A stretch of 64,000 nucleotides of DNA, taken from contig OZ024846.1 in NCBI GenBank assembly GCA_964017145.1, positions 2,852,001 through 2,916,000 of the forward strand, read 5' to 3'. The notes under the pieces were generated by a model. The model did no database searches, was not told the DNA's origin, and saw only the letters and a list, made by a program, of their open reading frames with translations. The stretch is from Agrocybe praecox. Its lineage: Eukaryota > Basidiomycota > Agaricomycetes > Agaricales > Agrocybaceae. The position numbers and the translations under genes are program-made. Below are positions 1 through 9,939 of this stretch, piece after piece (position 1 is the stretch's first letter; the number at the start of each line of letters is the position of its first letter).

Positions 1-2
1 GA

Positions 3-572
3 TTTGACGGCTATGCGCAAATGGTGGATCACAGCCTCCGTCGTAAGGCTGCATTCGATAAGAAAGTCCTTGCCAGCCCACCGCGGGAAGTCACGTTCAA
101 AGCAGGCGACCTAGTGCAAGTGTACAGGAGCGACTTAGATTACACATTTACAACAGACAGGAAGCTCTTACCGAAATTCTCTGCCCCGAGACGTGTCGTC
201 AGCCGCAACCAAAATTCCTACAAACTTCAAACATTGGAAGGTCTGCCTATTGGGGGCAACTTCAGTTCCCGGCGGCTGCGGCAGTTTATTCCCCGTGCCG
301 GCACGGAGCTTGAGAGTACACAGAAAGCAATTGAAGAGGAGTGGCGCCAGAGAGAGGGACACGCAGATAGAGTGGCAAGAGATGAGGAAGGAAGTGACAT
401 AGATGGTCAGCAAGAGGGCAAAGATAAGGAATCTAGCCCGGAAAACTCACAGGATGAGAACCAAGTTAGTGTGGACTCGGAGGTTGAAGAGGACGTATGG
501 TACGATGCCCAGGAAGATCACGAAGATGGTAGTACACCTGAGGAAAGGACTGCTAGAGGAAGGGACTGCTAG
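3..572 (+). CDS. 3' end of a Ty3-type retrotransposon polyprotein (integrase C-terminus), 5' part outside the window
   Basis: The frame is open from the window edge (FDGYAQMVDH...) to a stop at 570-572, so this is the tail of a longer protein. The region around KAGDLVQVYRSDLDYTF followed by RKLLPKFSAPRRVV and a final FSSRRLRQFIPRAGT matches the basic, beta-rich integrase C-terminal domain of mushroom Ty3-type elements, which binds the cDNA ends. The last 80 residues are acidic and low in complexity. About 35 bases after the stop is a purine/G run (AAAAGGGGGGG, 602-612), in the place expected for a polypurine tract before a 3' LTR. The family is recognised from memory of related proteins. The catalytic domains cannot be seen, so activity cannot be judged. 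Confidence 0.7.
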   Translation, partial: FDGYAQMVDHSLRRKAAFDKKVLASPPREVTFKAGDLVQVYRSDLDYTFTTDRKLLPKFSAPRRVVSRNQNSYKLQTLEGLPIGGNFSSRRLRQFIPRAGTELESTQKAIEEEWRQREGHADRVARDEEGSDIDGQQEGKDKESSPENSQDENQVSVDSEVEEDVWYDAQEDHEDGSTPEERTARGRDC

Positions 573-616
573 AGGGGTATGCAACGAGGGCGTTGCTAAG
601 TAAAAGGGGGGGCACA

Positions 617-789
617 TGTGGCAGTGCAACCTGCCACGCGGTACTGGATTAGATAGCATTACGGATTAGATACAGATTAGGGCCTAGTTGCGGTAATCGC
701 CGGTGACGGTCAGCAGTGCACGCTGGTCACCAATAATAGAACACCTTCTGACGAGACTTCCACTGTGCGAGCCAGATTGGACTGCTCCA
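617..789 (+). repeat. Possible short 3' LTR remnant after the polypurine tract
   Basis: The segment starts with TGTGGCAGTGC right after the G-rich tract and ends near CTGCTCCA, where the GTC-rich element arm begins (shared sequence CGTCACGCCCTTGCCCCCAA at 791 and 31666). TG...CA ends and position suggest an LTR piece. No second LTR is in the window and both limits are uncertain. Confidence 0.3.
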
Positions 790-1049
790 ACGTCACGCCC
801 TTGCCCCCAACCCGGTCCCCTCGTGTTCGCTGGTTTGTTCGCCTGGCGTGTCGTTGTCGTGTCGTCATCGCCGGTTGCCGTTGGTGCATCATCGTGTCGT
901 GTCGTCGTTGGCATGTCGTTGCCGTTGGCGCGTTGCTGTTGTTGTTGTCGTGTCAGCGTCGTTGTCGCCGGGTGTCGTTGTTGTTGGCGCGTCGTTGTCG
1001 TCGGTGTGCCGTCGTGCCGTCAGCCATGTCATTCATTTTTATATATGAA
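790..1049. repeat. GTC-rich low-complexity arm of a non-autonomous hAT-like element, copy 1, first piece
   Basis: The top strand is built of TGTCGTTGTCG/TCGTCG variants and has very little A. It opens the same way as 31666-32080 (CGTCACGCCCTTGCCCCCAA) and is continued at about 1840-2045 after an inserted inverted-repeat element. Several frames are open on both strands only because of the triplet bias, so no coding call is made. Confidence 0.65.
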
Positions 1050-1840
1050 ATAATGGTAGTTGCCAAACATAGGGCATACATCCAGAATGGTACCTACCAG
1101 GGCTGGAAGTTGCCAGACCATCTGTTTCACTGCCTATATGCTTGACTGGTCATGTGTTGTGACTGGTTGTTACTGATTGCATCAAAATACAAACACATGA
1201 CTTTTTGCTTGCCTCTATTTACACATTCAGGGTCTATTGCCACAATTTTATGGCCTCAAATACAAACAAATAATAAATAAGCCATAACCAGCCACTAATG
1301 CACCCAAACAACAAACAACTCAGGACTTAAGTGGTGTCACATCCAAATACCTCAATAAGGCAAGTGAACTTTGGACTTTGAGGATTTTGCGTAAAAACCT
1401 ATCAATGCATAATGATGGCAACTAAGACAAGACCAAATAAGATCAAATCTATTTTTAGAATATATCTATTTTTAGCCCGATCTATTTTTAGAACACTTTA
1501 CATATTTGGGTAGATCAAGCCTAAAATGGTATAGTACGCATTTTTTGGTGATTTTAAAATTTATATTTAGCATGCTATGAATATTTCAATCTTTTATTTT
1601 GATTTGTATCCGGCTTTCCGCGGATATTTTGCGTTTTGTGGCTGAACCGTTGATGATTATGTAATAAAAAATATTTAGCATGATCCCTGAATTTTTCTCT
1701 ACAATTTTGATTTTTGGTGGCTGTGCACCAAATCACATGACTATCACATGATAATAGACGTCTACAAGCCAGTAGACTGGCAACTGCCAGTCTGGTAGTT
1801 TCCATTCTGGATGTATGCCTATTGTCTGGCAACTGCCTAT
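1050..1840. mobile_element. Inverted-repeat (MITE-like) DNA element, family A, copy 1
   Basis: The ends are imperfect inverted repeats: TGGTAGTTGCC...GGGCATACATCCAGAATGG at the left, and the complement of CCATTCTGGATGTATGCC...TGGCAACTGCC at the right. The interior is AT-rich and non-coding and matches copy 2 at 25514-26349 over long stretches, for example CACATGACTTTTTGCTTGCC and a block ending AATAAAAAATATTTAGCAT. It interrupts the GTC-rich arm. Outer limits are approximate because the flank is itself repetitive. It has no transposase, so movement would need another element. Confidence 0.65.
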
Positions 1841-2204
1841 ACTTGAAGACATCAACTGACTGATACAGGTGGTGCCGTCGTGTTGTGTTGTCGTCGTTGT
1901 GTTGTCGTCGTTGTGTCATCGTCATTGTGTCGTGTCGTCGTCGCCGTGTCGTTGTCGTCGCCGTCATGTTGTTGTCGCCGTCGTGTTGTCGGCGTGTTCT
2001 CGTCGCCGTCGTCGTTGCGTTGTGGTGGCGATGGGTAATGGTGGTGGACGGTGGTAGAGGATGGTGGTGGTAGTGGTGGGAGCAGGGAAAGAGTGATGAC
2101 GCGGCCTGGGCAGCGGGTTGTGGCTGTGCCGGCAATTTCCGAAACGGTCCGAACATCTATTTTGGGAATTTTACAAAAATTGTCGTTTGTATGTCACACG
2201 GACC
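1841..2204. repeat. GTC-rich arm and inner part of the hAT-like element, copy 1, second piece
   Basis: GTC-rich sequence to about 2045, then GGTGG repeats, then a stretch (2099-2204) nearly identical to 32157-32260 (GGTTGTGGCTGTGCCGGCAA, TTTTGGGAATTTTACAAAAA). It stops at the hAT insertion point after CACGGACC and resumes at 14137. Confidence 0.75.
2197..2204. repeat. Target site duplication of the hAT element, left copy
   Basis: CACGGACC, repeated exactly at 14137-14144. Confidence 0.85.
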
Positions 2205-2628
2205 TAGTGAACGACACGGGTTTTGTAACCCGTGCGGGTATAGGCTACGGGTATGCGAGGGTAGGGGTACGGGTAGCTATAATACAACCCTCGACATAAC
2301 CCGTACCCGTCACCATGGGTCACGGGTTTTGTGGCCTCAATTCTTCTCAATTTCGAACTATAGTGTATCATTGTTTTTGTGTAGTGGGTGTGCATTGTTC
2401 GTCAAAATTATTTGTAAGTATACTTGTGGCATGCGGCCCACTGTGCCACTGAGGGTCACTATAAAGGTGCGTCTCAATCAAGTCTCAACTCTCCTTTTAC
2501 GAGCATAACCTGTATCTTTTATCATGGCATCAGCCAACGCTTCGCAGCCTCAAGAAACCGGCGAACTTGTACTTGGACCGCGAAAGCGAAAACCGGTTAT
2601 TGATTTGAACAATGCTGAGACGGAACGA

Positions 2629-3414
2629 TGATACGCCGTCGAGCCTCCTAGGTGCGAAACAACAAAAACAAAAATATAGAGCGGTTTTACACCAAGGATA
2701 CTCGATGTAGATAGCGTAGATAAGTGCGAGCGTGCTTCTCTGGCTTCAAAACCAGTGTGAAACGAAATGGCAGAGTGTAAGTGTAGATAGACACTTCGAA
2801 CCACTCTGGAGCGAGATAACGACGAGTAACGAGAGTTCTAGTTGCCTAGAACTGTAGACGATATATTAGCGACGAGAATAAGACCGATTTCGAGTGGTAC
2901 AACTTAGTGTATTGCTATCTACAATATATACAACACTTTTTATACTACTTCAAAGAAAATCTACATAAATGGGTCAAATAAGCCAAGAGAACCAATCGTA
3001 TGGGCTAAGAAAATATAATGAATAGTAACGAACACGAAATGTATTTTTACAGATTTTTAACAATCATGAGGAAGCCAGAAATTGAAGTTCGAGACGTTGC
3101 AATGTTGAAAAGTGCGAAGTTGGCGGAGTTTCGGCACTTTCCGAGCGCGCAATGATGCCGCACATGGTAAATTGGGGTTGGCTCGAAGACCGTGATTTTG
3201 AAGAATAAAAACATAGAATGATGAGGAAAGATGTGAAAGGGTTTATAATACATACGAAAAATGTAGATATCAGCGGGGGAATCAGGTGCGCACGGCCTCG
3301 ATATATCGAGCGCATTTTTGATGCGTTTGATGCGCACGTCCAAATCCGGAAGTGGCTGTGCCACAAACGCGGACTTAGTCGAATTTCGCGTTCAAAGCTA
3401 CGGCACGCTCATCA
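2629..3414 (-). repeat. 3' LTR of the Ty3-type element
   Basis: 786 bp, bounded by TGAT...ATCA and preceded on the minus strand by the polypurine tract GTAGGGAGGAGA. Confidence 0.92.
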
Positions 3415-3426
3415 TCTCCTCCCTAC
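3415..3426 (-). other. Polypurine tract of the Ty3-type element
   Basis: GTAGGGAGGAGA on the minus strand lies directly against the 3' LTR. The same 18-base block (top strand TCTCCTCCCTACTGAAAT) recurs at 3704-3721 close to the end of pol, giving a second, internal purine tract. Confidence 0.75.
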
Positions 3427-3479
3427 TGAAATACTGACTGTCCCCAGTCAGCCGAGAACGAAAGGGGGTGATGTATAGA

Positions 3480-3731
3480 TAGCATAAAAGTGAAAATGAG
3501 TGAAAATGAGTGAAAATGAGTCCATAAAGTGAAGGCAAGGGCAAATAAACAAAACAAAATGTATGAGATGGGGCATGTAAAGTGAATGAAATAAGAAATA
3601 GTGTGTCAAAAATGAAGGTAAGAAATATAGAACAGTGTGAATCAAAAATAAAAAGAGGAATGATGTGCTGAATTGAGGAATAATGCGATATGTAAGGAGG
3701 GCTTCTCCTCCCTACTGAAATCTTAAGTGTG
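3480..3731. other. Non-coding segment between pol and the 3' LTR, with a short tandem repeat
   Basis: Three copies of the 11-mer GTGAAAATGA lie at about 3489-3520, followed by AT-rich sequence and the duplicate polypurine block at 3704-3721. No gene is seen. Confidence 0.55.
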
Positions 3732-3732
3732 G

Positions 3733-6700
3733 TTAATCTTCTTGTCTTGAGGGGTCTTCTTCGTCATCTGAGTCGAGTGCGTCGTTGTCTTCGGGATCTG
3801 GAGATGTAGAGTTCTCAAGCTCTCGCAGACGTTGAAGGGAAACATCGAGTAATTCGTCAAGAGGAGGTAGATCGAGTTTTTGCCTAGAGAAATAAGGGAT
3901 GACTCGAAATGCAGCGATTGGGCGATCGAAAAGGGTACCATCGAGCTCGGAAAGGATGTAGGCGCCTCCACGGCTTCTGGATATGACGATAAGGGGCCCG
4001 AGATAGCGAGGACGCATCTTCCTGTTGAGGGATTTCTCGATTCTCGTGTTCCTAATGAGTACAAGGTCTCCCAATTTGAAATCGAAGTCTCGGATCGTGT
4101 TGAGGTGTTCCTCTTCGAAACGAGCGGCAGCTTTGAGTCGTGCTTCGTAAACCTTCGAATGTAGACGCTCCAAATCGTCTCGACGCTTAGAGAGAGCGAT
4201 AGCGCGACGTGCAATGAGATCAGTGGTCGATAAGATAGAATCTGGAGGTGGGAGAAGATAGTTGGCCTCAGAGATGTCGAAAGGGAGTAGTGGTTGCGTT
4301 CCTGTGAGGGCAAAATATGGAGCGCACCCCATGCGACGACGAATAGTGACTCGTTCCGACCAGAAGACGTAGTGTGCGTACCTTGACCATTTAGATTGGT
4401 CTCCATCCGATGCTTTGAAGAGAGCCTGACGAACATCGAAGTGGCTTCGCTCGACGATTCCATTTGCACGAGAGTTGTAGCCCGAAATGCGAATATAGTT
4501 GATGTGATATCGCTTTGCAAGATACTCGATTGCTTTAACAATTGGAGGGCCGTTGTCTGTGACGATTTCGACTAATGCACCATATCTAAAGATGAGATCT
4601 CGCATAATGAACTCTCCGACGGTCCTAGCTGTCTCGCGTCGAAGCTTGTCGAATTCAGGGAAGTGACAGAGTGAGCAACGAGCCTGGATGATATATTTGA
4701 AGCCTTCGGACGTAGGTAGATGCATAGTGTCGATGTAGACTTTAGCAAATAAAGGAGCAGGTGTGGCGACGACCGGTGGGATGAGTACGTTCTGAGTACG
4801 ACGGAGTTGACAGATATGACATGTCCTAACGAACCACGAGATGTCGAAGGCCATGAACGGCCACCAAAAGCGTTCATTGATGAGAGCGTTCGTTGCGAAG
4901 AAGCCATGATGCCCAACTTCGTTGTGAGCCGATGAAATGACAAAGAGACGTCGGTGAGTCGGTACTACGAGTTTGTGTCGTCCTTGATGGTCCTTTCGCC
5001 ATAAGCGTTCTGAGGAGACAAAGAACTCCGTACAATATCGAAGAAACTTCTCGTATTCGCTGTCTTGCATGTTGTCCGGTCGAGTGAGTGTCTCGTGCCA
5101 AGTCTGGACCGTGAGGATGCGTTCGTCGGCCTTGTGCGCTGCGTCAGATCGAGGAATAATTGAGTAAGGAGTGGTAGATGTAGATGTCGACAGTTCGGGA
5201 AGGTTAGAAGTGTCTTGAGGTACAGGAACGTCTTGAGGCGATGTCGAATTAATGTAGATAAGGATAGGAGGCTGAATAATAGGAGATCGATGTGTTGGAT
5301 TGAGGATGTGTAGAAAACCGTGCATGTTGTCGATCCAATCTTCAAAGTCATCTTCAGGTTCGGGTTCGTCTTCGGGCTGATGTCGACGTCGAGATAATCC
5401 ATCTGGACCATGATGAGTACCTGGGACATGAATTAGTTCGAATTGAAACATGAGGATGGCTGCTATCCATCGGTTTATAGTTGCTGAGGGTGCGATATCT
5501 GGATTTGAAAGCATTCCCTTGATGTATTTGGCGTCCACTTCAACGATTAAGTTCCTTACTCCAATAATATAGAGTTTGAGTGATCGTAGAGCGCGAAATA
5601 AGCCGTAGAGTTCGAGTTTAGGTTGAGAATAACGAGATTCTCGATCGTTGAGAGTGATAGAGCCGAAACGAGCATAGTAGCGAACTCGGGGGTTGTCTGA
5701 GTCGCATTGAGAGAGGATGTGGCCGATTGCAATGTAAGAAGTGTCGACAGAAACAATAACAGGTGAGGGAGAGGTGTAATCGATAGGTCGGAGTGCTGGA
5801 GACGTGAGGAGAGCGTTCTTGAGGTCTTCTTGAGCTTTGTCTTGGTCTTGAGTCCATTGGAAGTCGGTTCCTTTGCGCATGAGCTTAGTGAGATGATGTG
5901 CACGATAGGCGAAGTTGCGGATGAATATCCTGCAAACCCCGATCGTTCCTAAGAAAGATCGAACATCAGAAAGGTCCTTACAAGGTCCCCACTTAACGAT
6001 AGCGGATAGACAAGAGGTATCGGGTAGACGGCCTTCGTATGTGCATCGGTGTCCGAGGATCGTGATCTCGGAAGCGCAGAGAGTCGACTTGAAACCTGAG
6101 AATGTTCCGCCAGAGTACTTCATATGTTGCACGATGCGATTAAGGCCTTGAAAGTGCTCCCAGACGAATCGTCGGATGCCTGGATTTTCCGGAATCATTT
6201 CGAAGTCGCCAGTAGGAAGAATGTATCGAGACTTCGGGCCTTTGATAGGGACGTCATCGATGTAGGGAACGGTTGTATGAGGGATTTCTGGTTGTAGAAT
6301 ATATGTAACATCATCATGAAAGATTGGGACCGAGTTGGTCCATCCCATAGGAAGTGTAGTGAGTCGGAGAGCGCCAAAAGGTGTTTGGAAAGTGGTGTAG
6401 TCGCGTGAAGATTCAGCCAGTGCACGCTCGTCGTATCCAACGAATAAATCAAGAAGTCCGACGCATGCGAGAGCCACAAACTGCTCTGCAACTTGGTCTG
6501 TGAATGGAGTGACTCCTGAATGCGCAATAGTGACGGCGTTGAGCGGTTCGAGCGATTGGACAATGCGTAACGATACTCCATCATTTTTGACAACAGCAAA
6601 CCAACCACCACGGTAGGAAGCGCAGGATCCTTCGAGAACGCCGGCGTTGATCTTCTTCTGAAGTAGTTTGCATAACTCATGATATATACCCGGTGGAATA

Positions 6701-7287
6701 GGTCGATTCTTGACGATCCAAGGCTTGTGCGGGACGACTGGTATCTCTACTGGAGGGAAGAAGTCTTCACGGAAATGTCCTCGCTCCGTATCATTCCATG
6801 CGAAGCCATCTTGATGTAACATCATGAAATGATGCATGAGATTCCGTTCAGCCGGTAGGAGAAAGCCTGGAGGGTGTGCGATGTCAAAAAGCTTCTTTCT
6901 TTCTTCAGTATAGCGACCGGTGGGTGTGAAAGGAGGTGGAATAGGATCAAGGGTAGGTAGAGTAGCGAGGGGATCACCAGAGATGTTGCGAACAACTCGA
7001 TATTTGTCTGGTAGTTCGCCGTAGATAGGTCGGATTTTCTTCAAGACTGGTTTGTATTTCTTTTTCGAGGTAGCAAAAATAACATGTGGGGCAGTGTCCG
7101 AGTGAGTTGAAGCGCTAGAAAATAAATGAGAGTCGAGAGATGAAGGTAGATGAGTGTAGAACAATGTAGATACATCGAAGGAGTGAATAGATTGCGAGAT
7201 AGAAGGAATGTCTGGGTTACAAGCTGAAAAATAAGAGAGAGAAGATGTCGTCGAGGAGTCTAGTTCTTGAACAGCGCTAATGTGCAT
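3733..7287 (-). CDS. pol: Pol polyprotein of the Ty3-type element: reverse transcriptase, RNase H, integrase (1184 aa from the first ATG)
   Basis: Reverse transcriptase lies at about residues 170-430: PRIVQSLEPLNA region, the motif LPMGWTNSVPIFHDDV, and catalytic YIDD at about 340. RNase H lies at about 500-650 (IVSVDTSYIAIGHILSQ, YSQPKLELYGLFRAL). Integrase lies at about 780-1000: a zinc site of paired His (HNEVGHHG) and CHICQ at about 822, and catalytic residues in YIDTMHL (about 852), VTDNGPP (about 908) and GIVERSHFD (about 945). The C-terminal domain is basic (DFKLGDLVLIRNTRIEKSLN, about 1080) with an acidic tail. I see no chromodomain. All catalytic motifs are present in an uninterrupted frame, so the element could be active. 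The annotated start is the first ATG; the true N-terminus is probably a gag-pol fusion. Confidence 0.9.
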   Translation of the reverse strand: MHISAVQELDSSTTSSLSYFSACNPDIPSISQSIHSFDVSTLFYTHLPSSLDSHLFSSASTHSDTAPHVIFATSKKKYKPVLKKIRPIYGELPDKYRVVRNISGDPLATLPTLDPIPPPFTPTGRYTEERKKLFDIAHPPGFLLPAERNLMHHFMMLHQDGFAWNDTERGHFREDFFPPVEIPVVPHKPWIVKNRPIPPGIYHELCKLLQKKINAGVLEGSCASYRGGWFAVVKNDGVSLRIVQSLEPLNAVTIAHSGVTPFTDQVAEQFVALACVGLLDLFVGYDERALAESSRDYTTFQTPFGALRLTTLPMGWTNSVPIFHDDVTYILQPEIPHTTVPYIDDVPIKGPKSRYILPTGDFEMIPENPGIRRFVWEHFQGLNRIVQHMKYSGGTFSGFKSTLCASEITILGHRCTYEGRLPDTSCLSAIVKWGPCKDLSDVRSFLGTIGVCRIFIRNFAYRAHHLTKLMRKGTDFQWTQDQDKAQEDLKNALLTSPALRPIDYTSPSPVIVSVDTSYIAIGHILSQCDSDNPRVRYYARFGSITLNDRESRYSQPKLELYGLFRALRSLKLYIIGVRNLIVEVDAKYIKGMLSNPDIAPSATINRWIAAILMFQFELIHVPGTHHGPDGLSRRRHQPEDEPEPEDDFEDWIDNMHGFLHILNPTHRSPIIQPPILIYINSTSPQDVPVPQDTSNLPELSTSTSTTPYSIIPRSDAAHKADERILTVQTWHETLTRPDNMQDSEYEKFLRYCTEFFVSSERLWRKDHQGRHKLVVPTHRRLFVISSAHNEVGHHGFFATNALINERFWWPFMAFDISWFVRTCHICQLRRTQNVLIPPVVATPAPLFAKVYIDTMHLPTSEGFKYIIQARCSLCHFPEFDKLRRETARTVGEFIMRDLIFRYGALVEIVTDNGPPIVKAIEYLAKRYHINYIRISGYNSRANGIVERSHFDVRQALFKASDGDQSKWSRYAHYVFWSERVTIRRRMGCAPYFALTGTQPLLPFDISEANYLLPPPDSILSTTDLIARRAIALSKRRDDLERLHSKVYEARLKAAARFEEEHLNTIRDFDFKLGDLVLIRNTRIEKSLNRKMRPRYLGPLIVISRSRGGAYILSELDGTLFDRPIAAFRVIPYFSRQKLDLPPLDELLDVSLQRLRELENSTSPDPEDNDALDSDDEEDPSRQED

Positions 7288-7337
7288 ATGACCGTCTACA
7301 ATCTCGAGTTTAAGCGCCAGTTCTTGAGCGTAAGACT

Positions 7338-9620
7338 CTAGATCCTCTGCCTGCGAATATCCTCATCCCCCGAGCGTATAAAACGAGGCATACCACGAGG
7401 TGCAGTTGGTACTGTAGAAGTACGACCCGAGTTTGGATCGTGCACGGTGACGGTCTGATCTTCATTCCCAAAATTGCGAACTACACTCTCTGTAAGTACG
7501 TCGAAGGGGCGACCGAATAGGATGTCGTATGCAGGCTCTCGGATGACATGAACTTGCATGTAGAGTGTGACATTGCCTACACAGAATGGGACGTTCCGAG
7601 CGAGACCGAGAGAGAGATCTTCGGTTCCATTGGCAGACTGCATGTTGAGTATAATTGTGGGGTCGTAGACGAGAGATAGTGCATGACAGACGGCCTTGGA
7701 CATCGCAATAATTTGGCAGCCAGGATCCAGAATGCACTCGATCTTCATTGAGTTGTCGACGATAGGAAAGATAGAACGCAGAGCTGCGGATTCCTTTGCA
7801 ACAATAAGTTTGCTATGGTCGGGTCTTTCTCCCGGACCAAGAGACCTGTAGTATTGCTCGAACCGATCAGGAATAATGGTAGATCCATCGGGAGGACTGC
7901 GATGTTGGCTAGCCGGAATGGCTATAGACGTAGACATTGAGCTGACGGTGTTGTGTAGACGATCCTGAGTCCTATCTTGCTCGAGCATGTTCGCTTGTAC
8001 TTGTGGAATTGGATTGACGTTCCGTTTAGGTGTGGTAGCATCCCTGTACAGTGAGCGAACATCTGGAGCGATTGACAAGAGTTCACGCTGTGAGATAGTC
8101 ACTTGAGCATCGAGAGAGCGATTGTAGACGGTAGATACGACGTCTGGGCTTTGAATAGGTGGTTGGTTACGATATGCGGGCTCAGCTTTCTTCGGAGCGT
8201 TCTTGTTTGGTGCAGCGACATTCCTGTGCTGAGGAGGAAGGTAGTTGGCATCCTGAGCGTTCCTAAATGGATGTTCGGGCTTGTTATTGACGGAGGAAGG
8301 GTAATTAGTCGATGTAGAGGCATTGGAGGTATTAGAAGTTGATTGGGAAGTGTCTTGATCGGATGTAGATGTAGATGGGACTTCAGTAATGCCTGAGTTC
8401 GATATCTCCTGATCTTCTTCGGGAGTTGTTGCCCTAGCTTTCTGAGCACGAGTACGAATGTGAGGAACAAAACCTGGACGCTGAGCACGAAGATTAAAAA
8501 GCTCAGCTTCCAATAAAGCGATCCGATCGTCAGCAGTGAGTTGGTAGATAGGTTGAGACGAGTTTGAAGTTGATGTAGATGGTGTAGAGCTGTTGGTAGA
8601 TGTATTATTGGTAGATGAGATCGTGTGGAGCATAGTGCTAGCTGTAATAGAAGCTGTGGCGAGTTGTCCAGGATTCCTGCGATGCCATTCGTCGATACGA
8701 TCCTTGAGTAAGTTGCCTGGAATGTCTCGAGGTATGAAAGCGCCTGTAGGTAAGACAACCTTGCCTTCTGTATTTCGTTTGAGCTTCCCAGCACGTCGAT
8801 ATTCTTCTACAAGATCACAGTTTCGAATGAAATGGTCCTTCCCACAGAAGTTACAACGTAGATCTCGAGTACCAGAGTCCAACGAGGTTGGATTTGCACG
8901 AGGACGGTTCTGAGTGCTATTGATAGCCTCAATGATCGACTTGGTGAATTCTGTAAAGATAGAACCGATATGCTCGGGTTTAACGACTGCGTCGAGACTA
9001 GGGGATACAGAGGAAGAGGTGACAGCACTCATAACAGAAGAATGAGTCCCATGAAGAACAAAACGAGCCGCAGCTTGAACTTCTGAGATATCGTATGGCT
9101 CATCAGGAAGGTGGTCGAGGAATTTGAGCTGTAGACGTTGAGAAACCTTTGCCCAAAGAGACGATTGGAAGCCTCGGACGTAGGCACGCTTCTGCTCGAT
9201 GTCGGATAGCCGTCCCTTCGATATAAGGAATTTAGTAATGGCTAAAAATTGCGAATGGTACTCAGCAAGGTCAGAAAGTGTATGAATGCCTTGACGGTTG
9301 CGGTTTCCGATGAGTAAGTCCATATCCGACATGCTATACTTGTATTCTTCATCGGCATCCGGGTAGAGCTCCTTAATTGACTTTTTGAAGTCATCATAGG
9401 TCTTGGTAGCATCGGAAAATTCGGGTAATGTCTCCCAGATGTCGGCGACGTCGATATTGACATAACGAGTGGTATGGCGCTTTTTCTCTTCTTGATCTGT
9501 AACTGTAGCGGCTGTGAAGTGGAACTCGAGCTCGGAGAAATATCTCTTGAGCTCTCGTGGCTTCGAGGGGTCGAACGTTGGTGCACTACGATCGCCACGA
9601 GCTGGCATACGAGTAGTCAT
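7338..9620 (-). CDS. gag: Gag-protease protein of the Ty3-type element (760 aa)
   Basis: The start ATG is at 9620. The N-terminal 230 residues are helical and capsid-like (FEF HFTAATVTDQEEKK, then DLAEYHSQFLAI). A zinc knuckle, CNFCGKDHFIRNC, lies at about residue 258, with spacing C-x2-C-x3-H-x4-C, one residue shorter than the usual C-x2-C-x4-H-x4-C. A long Ser/Thr/Asn-rich linker follows (about 320-560). An aspartic-protease segment lies at about 628 (ECILDPGCQIIAMSKAV), where the usual D-T/S-G is DPG. The protein would form the particle and cleave the polyproteins. Gag stops at 7338. The pol frame is open in the -1 frame across this stop (reading EDLESYAQELALK), so pol could be made by -1 frameshifting or re-initiation. 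The frame is intact. Confidence 0.88.
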   Translation of the reverse strand: MTTRMPARGDRSAPTFDPSKPRELKRYFSELEFHFTAATVTDQEEKKRHTTRYVNIDVADIWETLPEFSDATKTYDDFKKSIKELYPDADEEYKYSMSDMDLLIGNRNRQGIHTLSDLAEYHSQFLAITKFLISKGRLSDIEQKRAYVRGFQSSLWAKVSQRLQLKFLDHLPDEPYDISEVQAAARFVLHGTHSSVMSAVTSSSVSPSLDAVVKPEHIGSIFTEFTKSIIEAINSTQNRPRANPTSLDSGTRDLRCNFCGKDHFIRNCDLVEEYRRAGKLKRNTEGKVVLPTGAFIPRDIPGNLLKDRIDEWHRRNPGQLATASITASTMLHTISSTNNTSTNSSTPSTSTSNSSQPIYQLTADDRIALLEAELFNLRAQRPGFVPHIRTRAQKARATTPEEDQEISNSGITEVPSTSTSDQDTSQSTSNTSNASTSTNYPSSVNNKPEHPFRNAQDANYLPPQHRNVAAPNKNAPKKAEPAYRNQPPIQSPDVVSTVYNRSLDAQVTISQRELLSIAPDVRSLYRDATTPKRNVNPIPQVQANMLEQDRTQDRLHNTVSSMSTSIAIPASQHRSPPDGSTIIPDRFEQYYRSLGPGERPDHSKLIVAKESAALRSIFPIVDNSMKIECILDPGCQIIAMSKAVCHALSLVYDPTIILNMQSANGTEDLSLGLARNVPFCVGNVTLYMQVHVIREPAYDILFGRPFDVLTESVVRNFGNEDQTVTVHDPNSGRTSTVPTAPRGMPRFIRSGDEDIRRQRI

Positions 9621-9918
9621 GATGTGTGAAGTAATGTGTGACGTTGAAAACGGAGTTGGAGAGGGTAGATTGATGAGAAGAGACGAGAGTGAAGGTGTAG
9701 ATGACGATGTAGATAAAGGAAGTGGTAGATCAGATGGTGAATAAAGGGGTGAAGTAGGTGAATGTAGATTGTTATGTGTAGCTTGAGAGTCGGGTACGAG
9801 GATAAAGAGCGAGTCGTCGGCAAGGTTATTGGGATTTTGGAACGCAGCAATGAGCTCGTCACGAAGGGTTTGTTGACGAGTACGAGGTTGGTTTGAAGGC
9901 GCAATGATTTAAGAAGCA
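9621..9918. other. Retrotransposon leader between the primer site and gag
   Basis: About 300 bp of pyrimidine-rich minus-strand leader. The small frames here look like chance. Confidence 0.5.
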
Positions 9919-9936
9919 CCCTCGCGGTGGGCTCCA
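9919..9936 (-). other. Primer binding site of the Ty3-type element
   Basis: Three bases after the 5' LTR, the minus strand reads TGGAGCCCACCGCGAGGG. This is complementary to a tRNA 3' end of the form ...GGTGGGCTCCA. TGG pairs with CCA, and the next base implies a U at the discriminator position, as in Cys or some Thr tRNAs. The primer tRNA is not identified here. Confidence 0.7.
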
Positions 9937-9939
9937 AAA

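Noticed and set aside
780..1145. Overlapping frames of 60-126 aa rich in Val, Cys, Arg and Ser
   Set aside because: They come from the TCGTCG/GTTGTCG triplet bias; several frames on both strands are open at once, and the same happens at 1575-2300 and 31518-32217.
3047..3366. Frames of 100-105 aa, repeated at 10358-10677
   Set aside because: They lie inside the LTRs and recur only because the LTRs are identical.
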